Source: Microbacterium jejuense
Lineage (GTDB): Bacteria; Actinomycetota; Actinomycetes; Actinomycetales; Microbacteriaceae
Reading direction: 5' to 3'
Length of the DNA: 64,000 bases
Assembly: GCF_019511665.1 (NCBI RefSeq)
Contig: NZ_JAEUAW010000010.1
Coordinates: 1 to 64,000 of the forward strand
Part shown: positions 32,540 through 45,463 of the stretch, in pieces
Layout: each line of letters begins with the position of its first letter
Position numbering within the stretch: position 1 is the first letter of the stretch
Made by a program: the position numbers and the translations under genes
The notes under the pieces: generated by a model
What the model was told of the DNA's origin: nothing
What the model saw: the letters and a program-made list of their open reading frames with translations, nothing else
The model's database searches: none

Positions 32540-33731
32540 CTACGACGTCATCGATGACGCAGAGGGCGCCGCCGAGGCCGCGCGACGTCTCGCGGACGGG
32601 ACCGGCCCGGTCGCGGTGGACGTCGAGCGGGCCTCGGGCTTCCGCTATTCGCAGCGCGCCTATCTCGTGCAGGTGTACCGCCGCGGGGCGGGCGTCTTCC
32701 TCTTCGACCCGCCGCCGATCGGCGACTTCCGACCGCTGGAGGACGCCATCGGCGGCGAGGAGTGGGTGCTGCACGCCGCGAGCCAGGATCTGCCTTCGCT
32801 GCGCCAGCTCGGTCTCGAGCCGCCGCGGATCTTCGACACCGAGCTCGCGGCACGCCTGCTCGGCCACGAGCGCGTCGGGCTCGGCGCCGTCGTGGAGGAC
32901 ACGCTGGGCATCACGCTCGCCAAGGCGCACTCCGCGTCGGACTGGTCGACGCGTCCGCTCCCCCAGTCGTGGCTGGAGTACGCGGCGCTTGATGTCGAGC
33001 ACCTGGTCGACGTGCGCGACAAGCTCGCGATCGAGCTCGACGAGCAGGGCAAGACGGAGTTCGCGGTGCAGGAGTTCCAGGCGGTGCTCGAGCGCGAGCC
33101 CAAACCGCCGCGCGAAGAGCCCTGGCGGCGCCTGAGCGGCCTGCACACCGTGCGCGGCCGCAAGGCGCTCGCGATCGCGCGCGAGCTGTGGACGGCGCGC
33201 GAGGAGTACGCCCGCGAAGAGGACGTCGCACCCGGTCGGCTGGTCCCTGATCGCGCGCTCGTCGCGGCGGTGCTCGCCGACCCCAAGTCCAAGAGCGCAT
33301 TGGCCGCCGTCAAGGACTTCACGGGTCGCGCCAGTCGCACCCAGCTGGACCGGTGGTGGGCGGCGATCGAAGCGGGCCGCGCCGTCACGCAGCTCCCGCT
33401 GGAGCGCGCAAGCGGCGGTGACACGCTTCCTCCGCCTCGTGCGTGGATCGACCGCAACCCCGAGGCCGACGCGCGTCTGAAGGCGGCGCGGCCGCTCGTC
33501 GAGAAGCGCGCCGAAGAGCTGCGCATGCCGACTGAGAACCTGCTCACCCCCGAGCTGCTGCGGCGCGTGGCCTGGGCGCCGCCCCAGCCGCTGTCGGCGG
33601 CATCCATCGGCGACGCTCTCGCCGAGCTCGGTGCGCGACGGTGGCAGATTGAGCAGACCGCACAGGTGATCGCCGATGCCTTTGTGGGTTCCGTGCAAGA
33701 GGCCTCGAGGGCGTCGGAGGCGGCTTCGTAG
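32532..33731 (+). CDS. rnd: Ribonuclease D with HRDC domain
   Basis: A 399-aa 3'-5' exoribonuclease. The DEDDy residues are visible: D30 and E32 in VAVDVERAS, D86 in HAASQDLPSL, and Y150/D154 in YAALDVEHL. An HRDC domain follows at about 210-290 (RRLSGLHTVRGRKALAIARELW), and a second HRDC-like helical region lies near the C-terminus (LLTPELLRRVAW). It trims 3' ends of tRNA and other stable RNA. It starts with GTG inside the DUF3000 gene. Confidence 0.92.
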   Translation: MADYDVIDDAEGAAEAARRLADGTGPVAVDVERASGFRYSQRAYLVQVYRRGAGVFLFDPPPIGDFRPLEDAIGGEEWVLHAASQDLPSLRQLGLEPPRIFDTELAARLLGHERVGLGAVVEDTLGITLAKAHSASDWSTRPLPQSWLEYAALDVEHLVDVRDKLAIELDEQGKTEFAVQEFQAVLEREPKPPREEPWRRLSGLHTVRGRKALAIARELWTAREEYAREEDVAPGRLVPDRALVAAVLADPKSKSALAAVKDFTGRASRTQLDRWWAAIEAGRAVTQLPLERASGGDTLPPPRAWIDRNPEADARLKAARPLVEKRAEELRMPTENLLTPELLRRVAWAPPQPLSAASIGDALAELGARRWQIEQTAQVIADAFVGSVQEASRASEAAS

Positions 33732-33803
33732 GTTTCCGCCACCCGATTCCGGCCGCTCCGCAGCCCCTCCTAGGCTGGCGTCATCCCTATTTTTGGAGGC
33801 AGA

Positions 33804-35009
33804 GTGGCCGAGATCTCGGACGTCTTCTTCGTCGATGGAATGCGCACCCCGTTCGGGCGCGCCGGCGAGAAGGGCATGTACTGGAACACCCGAGCGGACG
33901 ACCTCGCCGTCAAGGCGACGATCGGGCTCATGGAGCGCAACCCGAACGTTCCCAAGGACCGCATCGACGACGTCGCGATCGCCGCGACATCGCAGACCGG
34001 CGACCAGGGGCTCACCCTCGGCCGCAGCGTCGCGATCCTCGCCGGGCTGCCCCAGACGGTTCCGGGCTTCGCGATCGACCGCATGTGCGCCGGTGCCATG
34101 ACGAGCGTGACCACGATGGCCGGCTCGATCGGCGTCGGCATGTACGACATCGCCCTCGCCGGCGGCGTGGAGCACATGGGGCACCACCCGATCGGCGGCA
34201 ACGCCGACCCGAACCCGCGGTTCGTCGCGGAGCGCATGGTCGACCCGGGCGCGCTGAACATGGGTGTCACGGCGGAGCGCATCTTCGACCGATTCCCGCA
34301 CCTGACCAAGGAGCGCTCCGACCGCTTCGGCATGCTGAGCCAGCACAAGGCGCAGGCCGCCTACGACGCGGGCAAGATCCAGCCCGACCTGGTGTCGGTC
34401 GCGATCAAGGACGCCGAGGGCTCGTGGGGTCTGGCCACCGAGGACGAGGGCCGTCGTCCGCAGACCACGATGGAGGACCTCGCCGCGCTCAAGACGCCGT
34501 TCCGTCCGCACGGCCGCGTCACCGCCGGCACGTCGTCGCCCCTCACCGACGGCGCGACGATGTCGCTGCTGGCCGGCGGCGGCGCCGTCAAGGAGCTGGG
34601 CCTGCGACCCAAGATGAAGCTCGTGTCGTTCGCCTTCGCGGGCGTGCAGCCCGAGATCATGGGCATCGGCCCGATCCCGTCGACCGAGAAGGCCCTCAAG
34701 AAGGCGGGTCTGACGATCGACGACATCGGCCTGTTCGAGCTCAACGAGGCTTTCGCCATCCAGGTGATCTCGCTGCTCGACCACTTCGGCATCGCCGACG
34801 ACGACCCCCGCGTGAACCAGTGGGGCGGCGCGATCGCGCTCGGTCACCCGCTCGCCGCCTCGGGCGTGCGCCTGATGATCCAGCTCGCGGCGCAGTTCGC
34901 CGAGCGTCCCGACGTCCGCTACGGCCTCACCGCGATGTGCGTGGGTCTCGGCCAGGGCGGCTCGGTCATCTGGGAGAACCCGTTCTACGACGGCAAGAAG
35001 CGGAAGTAA
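33804..35009 (+). CDS. fadA: Acetyl-CoA acyltransferase (thiolase)
   Basis: A 401-aa thiolase. The nucleophilic Cys is in DRMCAGAMTSV, the active-site His in GGAIALGHPLAASG, and the second Cys in TAMCVGLGQGG, all in canonical places. It cleaves 3-ketoacyl-CoA with CoA in the last step of beta-oxidation. It is followed after 13 bp by the multifunctional FadB-like gene, so the pair forms one unit. The GTG start has TTTTTGGAGG upstream, and a -10-like TAGGCT lies about 26 bp before it. Confidence 0.95.
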   Translation: MAEISDVFFVDGMRTPFGRAGEKGMYWNTRADDLAVKATIGLMERNPNVPKDRIDDVAIAATSQTGDQGLTLGRSVAILAGLPQTVPGFAIDRMCAGAMTSVTTMAGSIGVGMYDIALAGGVEHMGHHPIGGNADPNPRFVAERMVDPGALNMGVTAERIFDRFPHLTKERSDRFGMLSQHKAQAAYDAGKIQPDLVSVAIKDAEGSWGLATEDEGRRPQTTMEDLAALKTPFRPHGRVTAGTSSPLTDGATMSLLAGGGAVKELGLRPKMKLVSFAFAGVQPEIMGIGPIPSTEKALKKAGLTIDDIGLFELNEAFAIQVISLLDHFGIADDDPRVNQWGGAIALGHPLAASGVRLMIQLAAQFAERPDVRYGLTAMCVGLGQGGSVIWENPFYDGKKRK

Positions 35010-35022
35010 GGGCAGCGCAGGA

Positions 35023-37167
35023 ATGACGAACTACGACGACATCGACTTCTCGCCGATCCTCGCGCTCACCGAGGGCGAGGTGATCACGCACTCCCGCGTG
35101 CGTGACATCCGCCTCGCCTCCGGCAAGGTGCTCGCTCTCATCACGCTCGACAACGGCCGCGACCACACGCGGCCGAACACGCTCGGGCCGGCCACGATGT
35201 TCCAGCTCGGCGAAACGCTCGACGCGCTCAAGGCGCGCGCCGCGGCGGGCGAGATCCAGGCGGTCGGCATCACCGGCAAGCAGTACATCCTGGCCGCCGG
35301 CGCCGACCTGAGCGACATCACGAAGGTCGGATCGAAAGACAACGCCCGCCTCGTCGCACAGCTCGGGCACAAGGTGCTCGGCAAGCTCGGCGACCTCGGC
35401 GTGCCGACGTTCGCCTTCGTCAACGGGCTCGCCCTCGGCGGCGGCCTCGAGATCGCGCTCAACAGCGCGTACCGGACTGTGGATGCCTCGGCCGCGGCGA
35501 TCGCGCTGCCCGAGGTGTTCCTCGGCATCATCCCGGGCTGGGGCGGCGCGTACCTGCTCCCGAACCTCATCGGCATCGAGAACGCGCTCGAGGTGGTCAT
35601 CTCGAACCCGCTCAAGCAGAACCGGATGCTCAAGCCCCAGCAGGCCTTCGACTACGGCATCGTCGACGCCATCTTCCCGGCGGCGAACTACCTCGAGGAC
35701 TCTCTGAACTGGGCCGACGGCGTGCTGACCGGCAAGATCAAGGTCGAGCGCAAGAACGAGCCCGGCAAGATCGAGCGGCTCACCAAGTGGCCGATCGCCA
35801 TCAAGATGGCGCGCGGCATGCTCGAGTCCAAGATCGGAACGGTCCCGAAGTCGCCGTATGCGGCGCTCGAGCTGCTCGACAAGGCGAAGAGCGGCACGAA
35901 GGCGGAGGGGTTCGCCCGCGAGGACGAGGCACTGGCGGAGCTCGTCACGGGCGACCAGTTCGCGGCGTCGATGTACGCCTTCGACCTGGTGCAGAAGCGC
36001 GCCAAGCGCCCGGTCGGCGCTCCCGACAAGGAACTCGCCAAGAAGGTGACGAAGGTCGGCATCATCGGCGCCGGCCTCATGGCGAGCCAGTTCGCGCTGC
36101 TGTTCGTGCGCAAGCTGCAGGTGCCGGTGCTCATCACCGACCTGGATCAGGCGCGCGTCGACAAGGGTGTGGCGTACATCCACGAAGAGATCGGCAAGCT
36201 GGAGGCGAAGGGCCGTCTCGACGGCGACAGCGCCAACAAGCTCCGTGCGCTCGTCACGGGCACGACCGACAAGAGCCTCTACGCGGACTGCGACTTCGTC
36301 ATCGAGGCCGTGTTCGAAGAGGTGGGCGTCAAGCAGCAGGTGTTCGGCGAGATCGAGCAGATCGTCGCCGAGGATGCGATCCTCGCGACCAACACCTCGT
36401 CCCTGTCGGTGGAGGAGATCGGCGCGAAGCTCGCGCACCCCGAGCGTCTCGTCGGCTTCCACTTCTTCAACCCGGTGGCGGTCATGCCGCTCATCGAGAT
36501 CGTGAAGACGCCGCACACCGCCGACGCCGCCCTCTCGACGGCGTTCGTGGTCGCGAAGAACCTCGGCAAGAACGCGGTGCTCACCGCCGACGCGCCCGGG
36601 TTCGTCGTGAACCGCCTGCTGGCGAAGGTCATGGGCGAGGCGGCGCGCGCCGTGTACGAGGGCACGCCGGTCGCCGACGTCGAGAAGGCGTTCGCCCCGC
36701 TCGGGCTGCCGATGGGCCCGTTCCAGCTCATCGACCTGGTCGGCTGGAAGGTCGCCGCCCACGTGCAGGACACCATGGTGCACGCCTTCCCGGAGCGCTT
36801 CTACGCGAACGAGAACTTCCACGCGCTCGCCGAGCTGCCCGAGGTGGTCGAGAAGGACAAGGGCGGCCGCGTGACCGGCTGGACCAAGGCGGCGGAGAAG
36901 CTGCTCAAGCCGGCGGTGGGCTCTTCGCCCGCGTCGGCCGAGACGATACTCGCCGGCGTCCAGGACGGCCTCGCGCAGGAGATCAAGCTCATGCTCGACG
37001 AAGGTGTGGTGCCCGAGGTCGAAGACATCGACCTGTGCCTCATCCTCGGTGCCGGCTGGCCTTTCATCGACGGCGGCGCGTCGCCCTATCTCGACCGCGA
37101 GGGGGCGTCGCAGCGCGCGTTCGGCGACACGTTCCACCACCCGCCCATCCGCGGCATCGCGAGCTGA
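35023..37167 (+). CDS. fadB: Fatty oxidation complex subunit: enoyl-CoA hydratase/3-hydroxyacyl-CoA dehydrogenase
   Basis: A 714-aa two-enzyme protein. Residues 1 to about 250 are enoyl-CoA hydratase (GLALGGGLEIALNSAYR and ALPEVFLGIIPGWGG with its Glu). The NAD-binding fold begins near residue 342 (VGIIGAGLMAS), with TNTSSLSVEEI and the catalytic His in GFHFFNPVAVMPL. The C-terminal domain (APGFVVNRLLAKVMGEA, LPMGPFQLIDLVGWKVA) completes it. Together with the upstream thiolase it carries out three steps of beta-oxidation. A strong terminator follows. Confidence 0.94.
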   Translation: MTNYDDIDFSPILALTEGEVITHSRVRDIRLASGKVLALITLDNGRDHTRPNTLGPATMFQLGETLDALKARAAAGEIQAVGITGKQYILAAGADLSDITKVGSKDNARLVAQLGHKVLGKLGDLGVPTFAFVNGLALGGGLEIALNSAYRTVDASAAAIALPEVFLGIIPGWGGAYLLPNLIGIENALEVVISNPLKQNRMLKPQQAFDYGIVDAIFPAANYLEDSLNWADGVLTGKIKVERKNEPGKIERLTKWPIAIKMARGMLESKIGTVPKSPYAALELLDKAKSGTKAEGFAREDEALAELVTGDQFAASMYAFDLVQKRAKRPVGAPDKELAKKVTKVGIIGAGLMASQFALLFVRKLQVPVLITDLDQARVDKGVAYIHEEIGKLEAKGRLDGDSANKLRALVTGTTDKSLYADCDFVIEAVFEEVGVKQQVFGEIEQIVAEDAILATNTSSLSVEEIGAKLAHPERLVGFHFFNPVAVMPLIEIVKTPHTADAALSTAFVVAKNLGKNAVLTADAPGFVVNRLLAKVMGEAARAVYEGTPVADVEKAFAPLGLPMGPFQLIDLVGWKVAAHVQDTMVHAFPERFYANENFHALAELPEVVEKDKGGRVTGWTKAAEKLLKPAVGSSPASAETILAGVQDGLAQEIKLMLDEGVVPEVEDIDLCLILGAGWPFIDGGASPYLDREGASQRAFGDTFHHPPIRGIAS

Positions 37168-37181
37168 CGCTCACGTGACAC

Positions 37182-37211
37182 GGTGACCCCGGGCGCTCGC
37201 CCGGGGTCACC
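37182..37211. terminator. Terminator between fadB and pepN
   Basis: A perfect 13-bp GC-rich stem (37182-37194 with 37199-37211) with a GCTC loop lies between the convergent fadB and pepN genes and should stop transcription from both sides. Confidence 0.8.
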
Positions 37212-37231
37212 TGCATTTCGGCGCCCGTGCG

Positions 37232-39739
37232 TCAGGGCGCGGCGGGCTGGGCGGCACGGACCCTGAGATCGCGCGCGAGGCCGTCGCGCTGCTCGATCAC
37301 CAGACGGTGCAGCGCGGCCGGGGCATCGTCGTTCCCGGCGAGCCATGCGTCCACGTCATCGAGCGAGTCGGACGAGGGGAACAGTCCCACCACGAGCCGC
37401 CGGGCGATCTCGATGCTCCGCGACGCCCACGTGGGGCGGATGCGGGCGAAGTAGTCGTCGTCGAAGCCCGCGATGAGATCCCGCCTGTCCCCGGCGCGCA
37501 CGCCGGCGATCGTCGCGGCCAGGTGGTCGTTGGTGAGGCTGCTGTCCTCCCACGCCGCGTGCCACGCGGCCGCGCGCACCGCGGCGTCGGGGCGGGCGGC
37601 CAGCGCCGTCCGATATGCGACATGGCCCTGCGCCGACGGGTCGGCGGCGAGCTCGGCGTCGGCGTCCTCCGGCGATGCGTGTCCGGTCGCCGCCAGCGCG
37701 ATGAGCCATGCCCAGCGCAGGTCGGGATCCAGCGCGAGGCCGGCGGGAGCGGGCGTACTGCCGTCGAGGATCGCGTGGATCTCGTCGGCTCTCGCCGCCG
37801 AGCGCGCCGCGGCTGCACCGACGGCGCGGGCCCACGCGAGCTGCGCGTCAGACCCCGGAGCCGCCTGCCACAGGGCGCGCCAGCACGTCTGGAGCCAGGC
37901 GTCCGCGAGCGTCCCGCGCGCGTCGGCGGCTGCGTAGTGCCCGATCGCCAGGTGGGTGTGCGCGAGGGCGTCGGCGAGCAGCGCGACGTTCGACTCGTGC
38001 GTCGCGTGTCGCGCCACGATGTCCACGAAGCGGCCGACCGGCAGGTCGCCGTCGCGCGTGGCGTTCCACAGGGAGGCCCAGACAACGGCGCGGGCCACAG
38101 GGTCGTCGAGGGACGAGAGGTGCGCGGCTGCGGCATCCGTCGAACGCGCGTCGAGGCGCACCTTCGCGTAGGTGCTGTCGTCGACGTTGGGCAGCACGAG
38201 GTCGACGTCACGCCCCGTCTCCCCTGCCAGCGGCGTACGCGCCTCGAAGACGTCGACCTCGACGCCGCCCTGCCGAACGAGACGACCGTCGACGAGCGAG
38301 AACAGCCCGCACGTGAGGCGATGCGGGCGCGGATCGGTCTGTGTCAGCACCAGCTCGCCGTCCGCCGCGCGGTCGACGGCGATCTCTGAGAGCCCGCTGG
38401 TCTGCAGCCACGCACGGCTCCACGCCGCCAGATCGCGACCGGACTCGGATTCGAGGGCCGACAGCAGATCGGGCAGCGTCGTGTTGCCGAATTCGTGGTC
38501 GGCGAAGTAGCGTCGCGCGCCGCGGAAGAAGGCGTCCTCGCCGACGAACGCCACCAGCTGCTTCAGCACCGACGCCCCCTTCGCGTAGGTGATGCCGTCG
38601 AAGTTCAGCTTGGCCGCTTCGAGGTCGGGGATGTCGGCGACGATGGGGTGCGTCGTGGGCAGCTGGTCCTGCACGTACGCCCACCCCTTTCGCCGGCTCG
38701 CGAAGGTCACCCACGCGTCAGGGAACCCGCCTGCGGCGACGGCGGCGTGCGCGCCCATGAAGTCGGCGAACGACTCCTTCAGCCACAGGTCGTCCCACCA
38801 CCGCATCGTCACGAGGTCGCCGAACCACATGTGCGCCATCTCGTGCAGGATCGTGTTGGCGCGCCCCTCGTGCTGGGCTGCCGTCGAGGCGCCCCGGAAC
38901 ACGTAGGCCTCGGTGAAGGTCACCAGTCCGGGGTTCTCCATGGCGCCGAGGTTGTACTCGGGCACGAAGATCTGGTCGTACTTGCCCCACGGATACGGGT
39001 AGGCGAACGCCTGCTCGAAGAACTGCAGCCCGCGCCGAGTGATGTCGAGGATCTCGTCGGCGTCGAGGTGCGCGGCCAGCGAGGCACGGCACAGCACGCC
39101 CAGCGGCACCGGACGTCCGCCGCCGTCCCAGACGCCCTCCACGCGGTGGTACGGCCCCGCCGCGACCGCCGTGATGTAGCTCGACAGCGGCAGCGTCTCG
39201 GCGAACCCGACGCGCACGCCGCCCGGGACGCCGTCGCGTCCCGTCTCGGCGCCGCCCGAAAGGATCTGCCACCCGTCGGGCGCGCTCACCGTGAAGCGCC
39301 ACCGGGCCTTCATGTCGGGCTGCTCGAACACGGGGTACACCCGGCGGGCGTCGGCGGGCTCGTACTGCGTGTAGAGGTAGACCTCGCCGTCGACCGGGTC
39401 GCGGAACCGGTGCAGGCCCTCGCCGGAGGTGCTGTAGCGCCCGTGCGCCCGGACCGTCACGACGTTGTGCGCCTGGAGTCCGTCGACGCGGATCCGGGCT
39501 CCGTCCCACTCGACGTCGCGCGGCGCGCCGTTGACGGTCACGCTCTCGACGGAGGCGCCGATGAAGTCGATCCACGTCGTCTCGGTCGTCGCGTCGAACG
39601 TCAGTGTGGCCGTGGTCGGAAAGGTCTGCACCGCGAGGTCGCGGGCGTCCCGCACGTCGAGGTCGACCTCGACGGTGTCGAGGCGGATGGTACGGGCGCG
39701 GGCCGCCGTCTCGTCGCGGGTGAGATTCGCCGAGGTCAT
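37232..39739 (-). CDS. pepN: Aminopeptidase N
   Basis: An 835-aa M1 metallopeptidase. GAMEN (in LGAMENPGLVTF, near residue 265) binds the substrate amino end. HEMAH near residue 298 with ESFADF 18 residues later gives the HExxH-x18-E zinc site. The C-terminal 400 residues are the helical ERAP-type domain. Start at MTSANLTRD; an ATG three codons earlier is possible. It removes N-terminal residues from peptides. The start lies only 42 bp from the divergent TetR gene, so that regulator may control it. Confidence 0.95.
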   Translation of the reverse strand: MTSANLTRDETAARARTIRLDTVEVDLDVRDARDLAVQTFPTTATLTFDATTETTWIDFIGASVESVTVNGAPRDVEWDGARIRVDGLQAHNVVTVRAHGRYSTSGEGLHRFRDPVDGEVYLYTQYEPADARRVYPVFEQPDMKARWRFTVSAPDGWQILSGGAETGRDGVPGGVRVGFAETLPLSSYITAVAAGPYHRVEGVWDGGGRPVPLGVLCRASLAAHLDADEILDITRRGLQFFEQAFAYPYPWGKYDQIFVPEYNLGAMENPGLVTFTEAYVFRGASTAAQHEGRANTILHEMAHMWFGDLVTMRWWDDLWLKESFADFMGAHAAVAAGGFPDAWVTFASRRKGWAYVQDQLPTTHPIVADIPDLEAAKLNFDGITYAKGASVLKQLVAFVGEDAFFRGARRYFADHEFGNTTLPDLLSALESESGRDLAAWSRAWLQTSGLSEIAVDRAADGELVLTQTDPRPHRLTCGLFSLVDGRLVRQGGVEVDVFEARTPLAGETGRDVDLVLPNVDDSTYAKVRLDARSTDAAAAHLSSLDDPVARAVVWASLWNATRDGDLPVGRFVDIVARHATHESNVALLADALAHTHLAIGHYAAADARGTLADAWLQTCWRALWQAAPGSDAQLAWARAVGAAAARSAARADEIHAILDGSTPAPAGLALDPDLRWAWLIALAATGHASPEDADAELAADPSAQGHVAYRTALAARPDAAVRAAAWHAAWEDSSLTNDHLAATIAGVRAGDRRDLIAGFDDDYFARIRPTWASRSIEIARRLVVGLFPSSDSLDDVDAWLAGNDDAPAALHRLVIEQRDGLARDLRVRAAQPAAP

Positions 39740-39781
39740 GTCCCCCATGCTTTCACGCGGCACCCGTGTTAGCTTCTGAAC

Positions 39782-40474
39782 ATGTTCAGCATGGATGCCG
39801 CAGCCGCGAGTCCCCCGCTCACGAAGAGCGAGCGCACGCGGGCGAAGCTGCGCGAGATCGCCCTGGTCTCGTTCCGCGAACGGGGCTACGACGCCACGAC
39901 CATCCGCTTCATCGCCGAAGAGGCCGGCGTCTCGGTGGGCACCACCCACTATCACTTCGCCACGAAGAACCATCTCGTGCAGGAGCTGTACCTCGACGTG
40001 CAGGAGAAGCATCGGCGCGCCGCGCAACCGGGGCTGGCGGCATCCACTGATCTCGTCGACCGGCTCGCGGTCGTCTACCGCACCGGCCTCGACCAGCTCA
40101 CGCCGTTCCACGCGCACGCCCCGGAGTTCCTGTCGGCCGCGGTCTCGCCCCGGTCGCCGATCAACCCGCTGTCGGACGATTCGGCCGAGGCGCTCGGCAT
40201 CACGCAGGAGCTGTTCCGCGAGGCGGTCGAGGGGGCCGCGGGATCGCCGCTCCCGGACGAGTTCCGCGCGGCACTCCCCCGGGCGCTCGTGCTCGCTCAC
40301 CTGCTGCTCGCGCTGTTCTGGGTCTACGACCGGTCGGTCGGGCAGGAGCGCACGCGGGCGCTCCTCGACCGCGGACTGCGACTGCTGCGCCTGGCACTGC
40401 CGCTCACTCGGATGCCTCTGCTGCGCAAGCCGCTCCAGGAGCTGCTCGACCTCGTCGGATCCGTCGGGGTCTAG
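39782..40474 (+). CDS. TetR family transcriptional regulator
   Basis: A 230-aa regulator. The N-terminal helix-turn-helix covers residues about 18-62 (TRAKLREIALVSFRERGYDA, FIAEEAGVSVGTTHYHFATK). The C-terminal ligand and dimer domain is helical with HAPEFLSAAVSPRSP and a Leu-rich end. A TAGCTT hexamer ends 6 nt before the ATG, indicating a leaderless transcript. Divergent placement 42 bp from pepN suggests autoregulation and control of pepN. The ligand is unknown. Confidence 0.9.
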   Translation: MFSMDAAAASPPLTKSERTRAKLREIALVSFRERGYDATTIRFIAEEAGVSVGTTHYHFATKNHLVQELYLDVQEKHRRAAQPGLAASTDLVDRLAVVYRTGLDQLTPFHAHAPEFLSAAVSPRSPINPLSDDSAEALGITQELFREAVEGAAGSPLPDEFRAALPRALVLAHLLLALFWVYDRSVGQERTRALLDRGLRLLRLALPLTRMPLLRKPLQELLDLVGSVGV

Positions 40475-42423
40475 CCGCGGTCGTCGCGCGAGAACGTCGG
40501 GATGATGGGGATCTCGGTGGTCTGCGCGCCCCGCGCGACGGGGATGCGGGTGCCCAGCACCTGCGCCACCACGTCATGGGCGATCTTCGATGCCGTGAGT
40601 CCCGCGTCCTCCAGGATCTGCTCGCGGCTCGCGTGATCGATGAACTCGTCGGGGACGCCCAGCTCGTCGACGGCGGTGTCGACGCCCGCCTCGCGCAGCA
40701 CCTGCCGCACGCGCGTGCCGATGCCGCCGACGCGGATGCCGTCCTCGATCGTGATGACGAGGCGATGGGATGCCGCCAGCTCGACGATCGACGGCTGCAC
40801 GGGCACGACCCACCGGGGGTCGACCACGGTGGCGCCGATGCCCTGTGCGCGCAGACGGTCGGCGACCTCGACCGCGATGTGCGCCATGGGGCCGATGCCG
40901 ACCAGCAGCACGTCCGGCGTGTCGGAGCGGACGAGGACGTCGACGCCGTCGGGCAGACGTTCCAGCGTCGGGATCTCGGCGCTCACGCCGCCCTTCGGGA
41001 AGCGGATGACGGTCGGTGCGTCGTCGACGGCGACCGCCTCGCGCAGCTCTTCGCGCAGCCGCGTCTCGTCGCGCGGGACCGCGATGCGGATGTGCGGCAC
41101 GATCTGCAGCATCGCCAGATCCCAGATGCCGTGGTGGCTCGGTCCGTCCGGACCCGTCACGCCGGCACGATCGAGGACGAATGTGACGCCGGCCTTGTGC
41201 AGCGCGACGTCCATCAGCACCTGGTCGAAGGCGCGGTTCATGAACGTGGCGTAGATGGCGACGACGGGGTGCAGGCCGCCGAACGCCAGCCCGGCGGCCG
41301 AGGCGACAGCATGCTGCTCGGCGATGCCGACGTCGTAGACGCGGTCGGGGAAGCGCTGGGCGAACGGCAGGAGCCCCGTCGGGCGCAGCATGGCAGCCGT
41401 CATGGCGATGACGTCGGCGCGATCCTCGCCCACGGCGAGCAGCTCGTCGGCGAACACATCCGTCCACGCCGTTCCGCCCGAGCTGCCGAGGGCGGCGCCG
41501 GTGACGGGATCGATCTTGCCGACGGCGTGGAACTGGTCCGCCTCGTCCTCGAGCGCCGGCGCGTAGCCGCGGCCCTTCTCGGTGATCGCGTGCACGATGA
41601 CCGGTGCGCCATAGGACTTGGCGAGTTCGAGGGTCTCCAGGAGCGCGGTCAGATCGTGGCCGTCGACCGGTCCCAAGTACTTGATGTCGAGGTTCGAGTA
41701 CAGCGCGGCGTTGTTGGTGAAGCGCGAGAGGAACCCGTGCGTGCCGCCGCGGATGCCGCGGTACATCGCACGCCCGGCCGGTCCGAACCGGCGGAACAGC
41801 GTGTCGGAGCTGCGGTGGAGCGTGCGGTACGAGTCGGCGGTGCGCACCCGGTTGAGGTAGCGGGCCATCCCGCCGATGGTCGGTGCGTACGAGCGGCCGT
41901 TGTCGTTCACGACGATCACGAGGTTGCGGTCGTTGTCGTCGGAGATGTTGTTGAGCGCCTCCCACGTCATGCCGCCGGTGAGGGCGCCGTCGCCGACGAC
42001 GGCCACGACGTGGCGGTCCTTGCGACCCGTGCGGGTGAGCGCGCGCGAGACGCCGTCGGCCCAGCTGAGCGAGCTCGACGCGTGCGAGGACTCGACGACG
42101 TCGTGCGGGCTCTCTGAGCGCTGCGGATAGCCGGCGAGGCCGCCGCGCGTGCGCAGCCCCGTGAAGTCCTGGCGTCCGGTCAGCAGCTTGTGGACGTACG
42201 ACTGGTGTCCCGTGTCGAACACGATGGGGTCGTTCGGCGAGTCGAACACCCGGTGCAGGGCGATCGTCAGCTCGACGACGCCCAGATTGGGGCCGAGGTG
42301 GCCACCGGTGCGAGACACGTTCTCGACGAGGAACCCGCGGACCTCGTCCGCCAGTTGCTCCAGCTGATCGATGCTCAGGGCATCGAGGTCACGGGGCCCG
42401 GTGATGGACGACAGCAACGACAT
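40471..42423 (-). CDS. dxs: 1-deoxy-D-xylulose-5-phosphate synthase
   Basis: A 650-aa thiamine diphosphate enzyme, first step of the MEP isoprenoid pathway (pyruvate plus glyceraldehyde 3-phosphate). Start at MSLLSSITGPRDL with AAAGGAG upstream. Landmarks are GHLGPNLGVVELTIALH, the ThDP motif GDGALTGGMTWEALNN, the transketolase middle domain with DVGIAEQHAVASAAGLA, and DRAGVTGPDGPSHHG. Its stop overlaps the end of the TetR gene by 4 nt, tail to tail. Length is normal. Confidence 0.95.
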   Translation of the reverse strand: MSLLSSITGPRDLDALSIDQLEQLADEVRGFLVENVSRTGGHLGPNLGVVELTIALHRVFDSPNDPIVFDTGHQSYVHKLLTGRQDFTGLRTRGGLAGYPQRSESPHDVVESSHASSSLSWADGVSRALTRTGRKDRHVVAVVGDGALTGGMTWEALNNISDDNDRNLVIVVNDNGRSYAPTIGGMARYLNRVRTADSYRTLHRSSDTLFRRFGPAGRAMYRGIRGGTHGFLSRFTNNAALYSNLDIKYLGPVDGHDLTALLETLELAKSYGAPVIVHAITEKGRGYAPALEDEADQFHAVGKIDPVTGAALGSSGGTAWTDVFADELLAVGEDRADVIAMTAAMLRPTGLLPFAQRFPDRVYDVGIAEQHAVASAAGLAFGGLHPVVAIYATFMNRAFDQVLMDVALHKAGVTFVLDRAGVTGPDGPSHHGIWDLAMLQIVPHIRIAVPRDETRLREELREAVAVDDAPTVIRFPKGGVSAEIPTLERLPDGVDVLVRSDTPDVLLVGIGPMAHIAVEVADRLRAQGIGATVVDPRWVVPVQPSIVELAASHRLVITIEDGIRVGGIGTRVRQVLREAGVDTAVDELGVPDEFIDHASREQILEDAGLTASKIAHDVVAQVLGTRIPVARGAQTTEIPIIPTFSRDDRG

Positions 42424-42479
42424 CCCCGCTCCTTTCCCGGCCCGGACGGGCCCTGTCAGTCTACCCGCGGCATGACGAA

Positions 42480-42505
42480 GGACCGGGTGCCGAGGCACCC
42501 GGTCC
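42480..42505. terminator. Terminator after aconitase
   Basis: A 12-bp perfect stem (42480-42491 with 42494-42505) with a minimal loop lies 16 bp past the aconitase stop and upstream of dxs on the same strand. Read on the minus strand it is followed by a short T-containing stretch. Confidence 0.75.
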
Positions 42506-42520
42506 CCCGTGAATCCGCTG

Positions 42521-45355
<2,835 letters not shown>

Positions 45356-45463
45356 GTCTGTCTCCTTCGTCGGCGGCGGGAGCTGGCCGGAACCCCGGCA
45401 TCCCCATCTTCCCCCGCCGCGAGGCCCTCGGCTAGTGAGGTCGCCCTAAACCCGGCAGGGGAA

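Noticed and set aside
32085..34847. A 920-codon minus-strand frame opposite DUF3000, rnd and the thiolase
   Set aside because: It spans three motif-verified genes; composition is typical of shadow frames.
34966..37140. A 724-codon minus-strand frame opposite fadB
   Set aside because: Antisense shadow of a gene with complete hydratase and dehydrogenase motifs.
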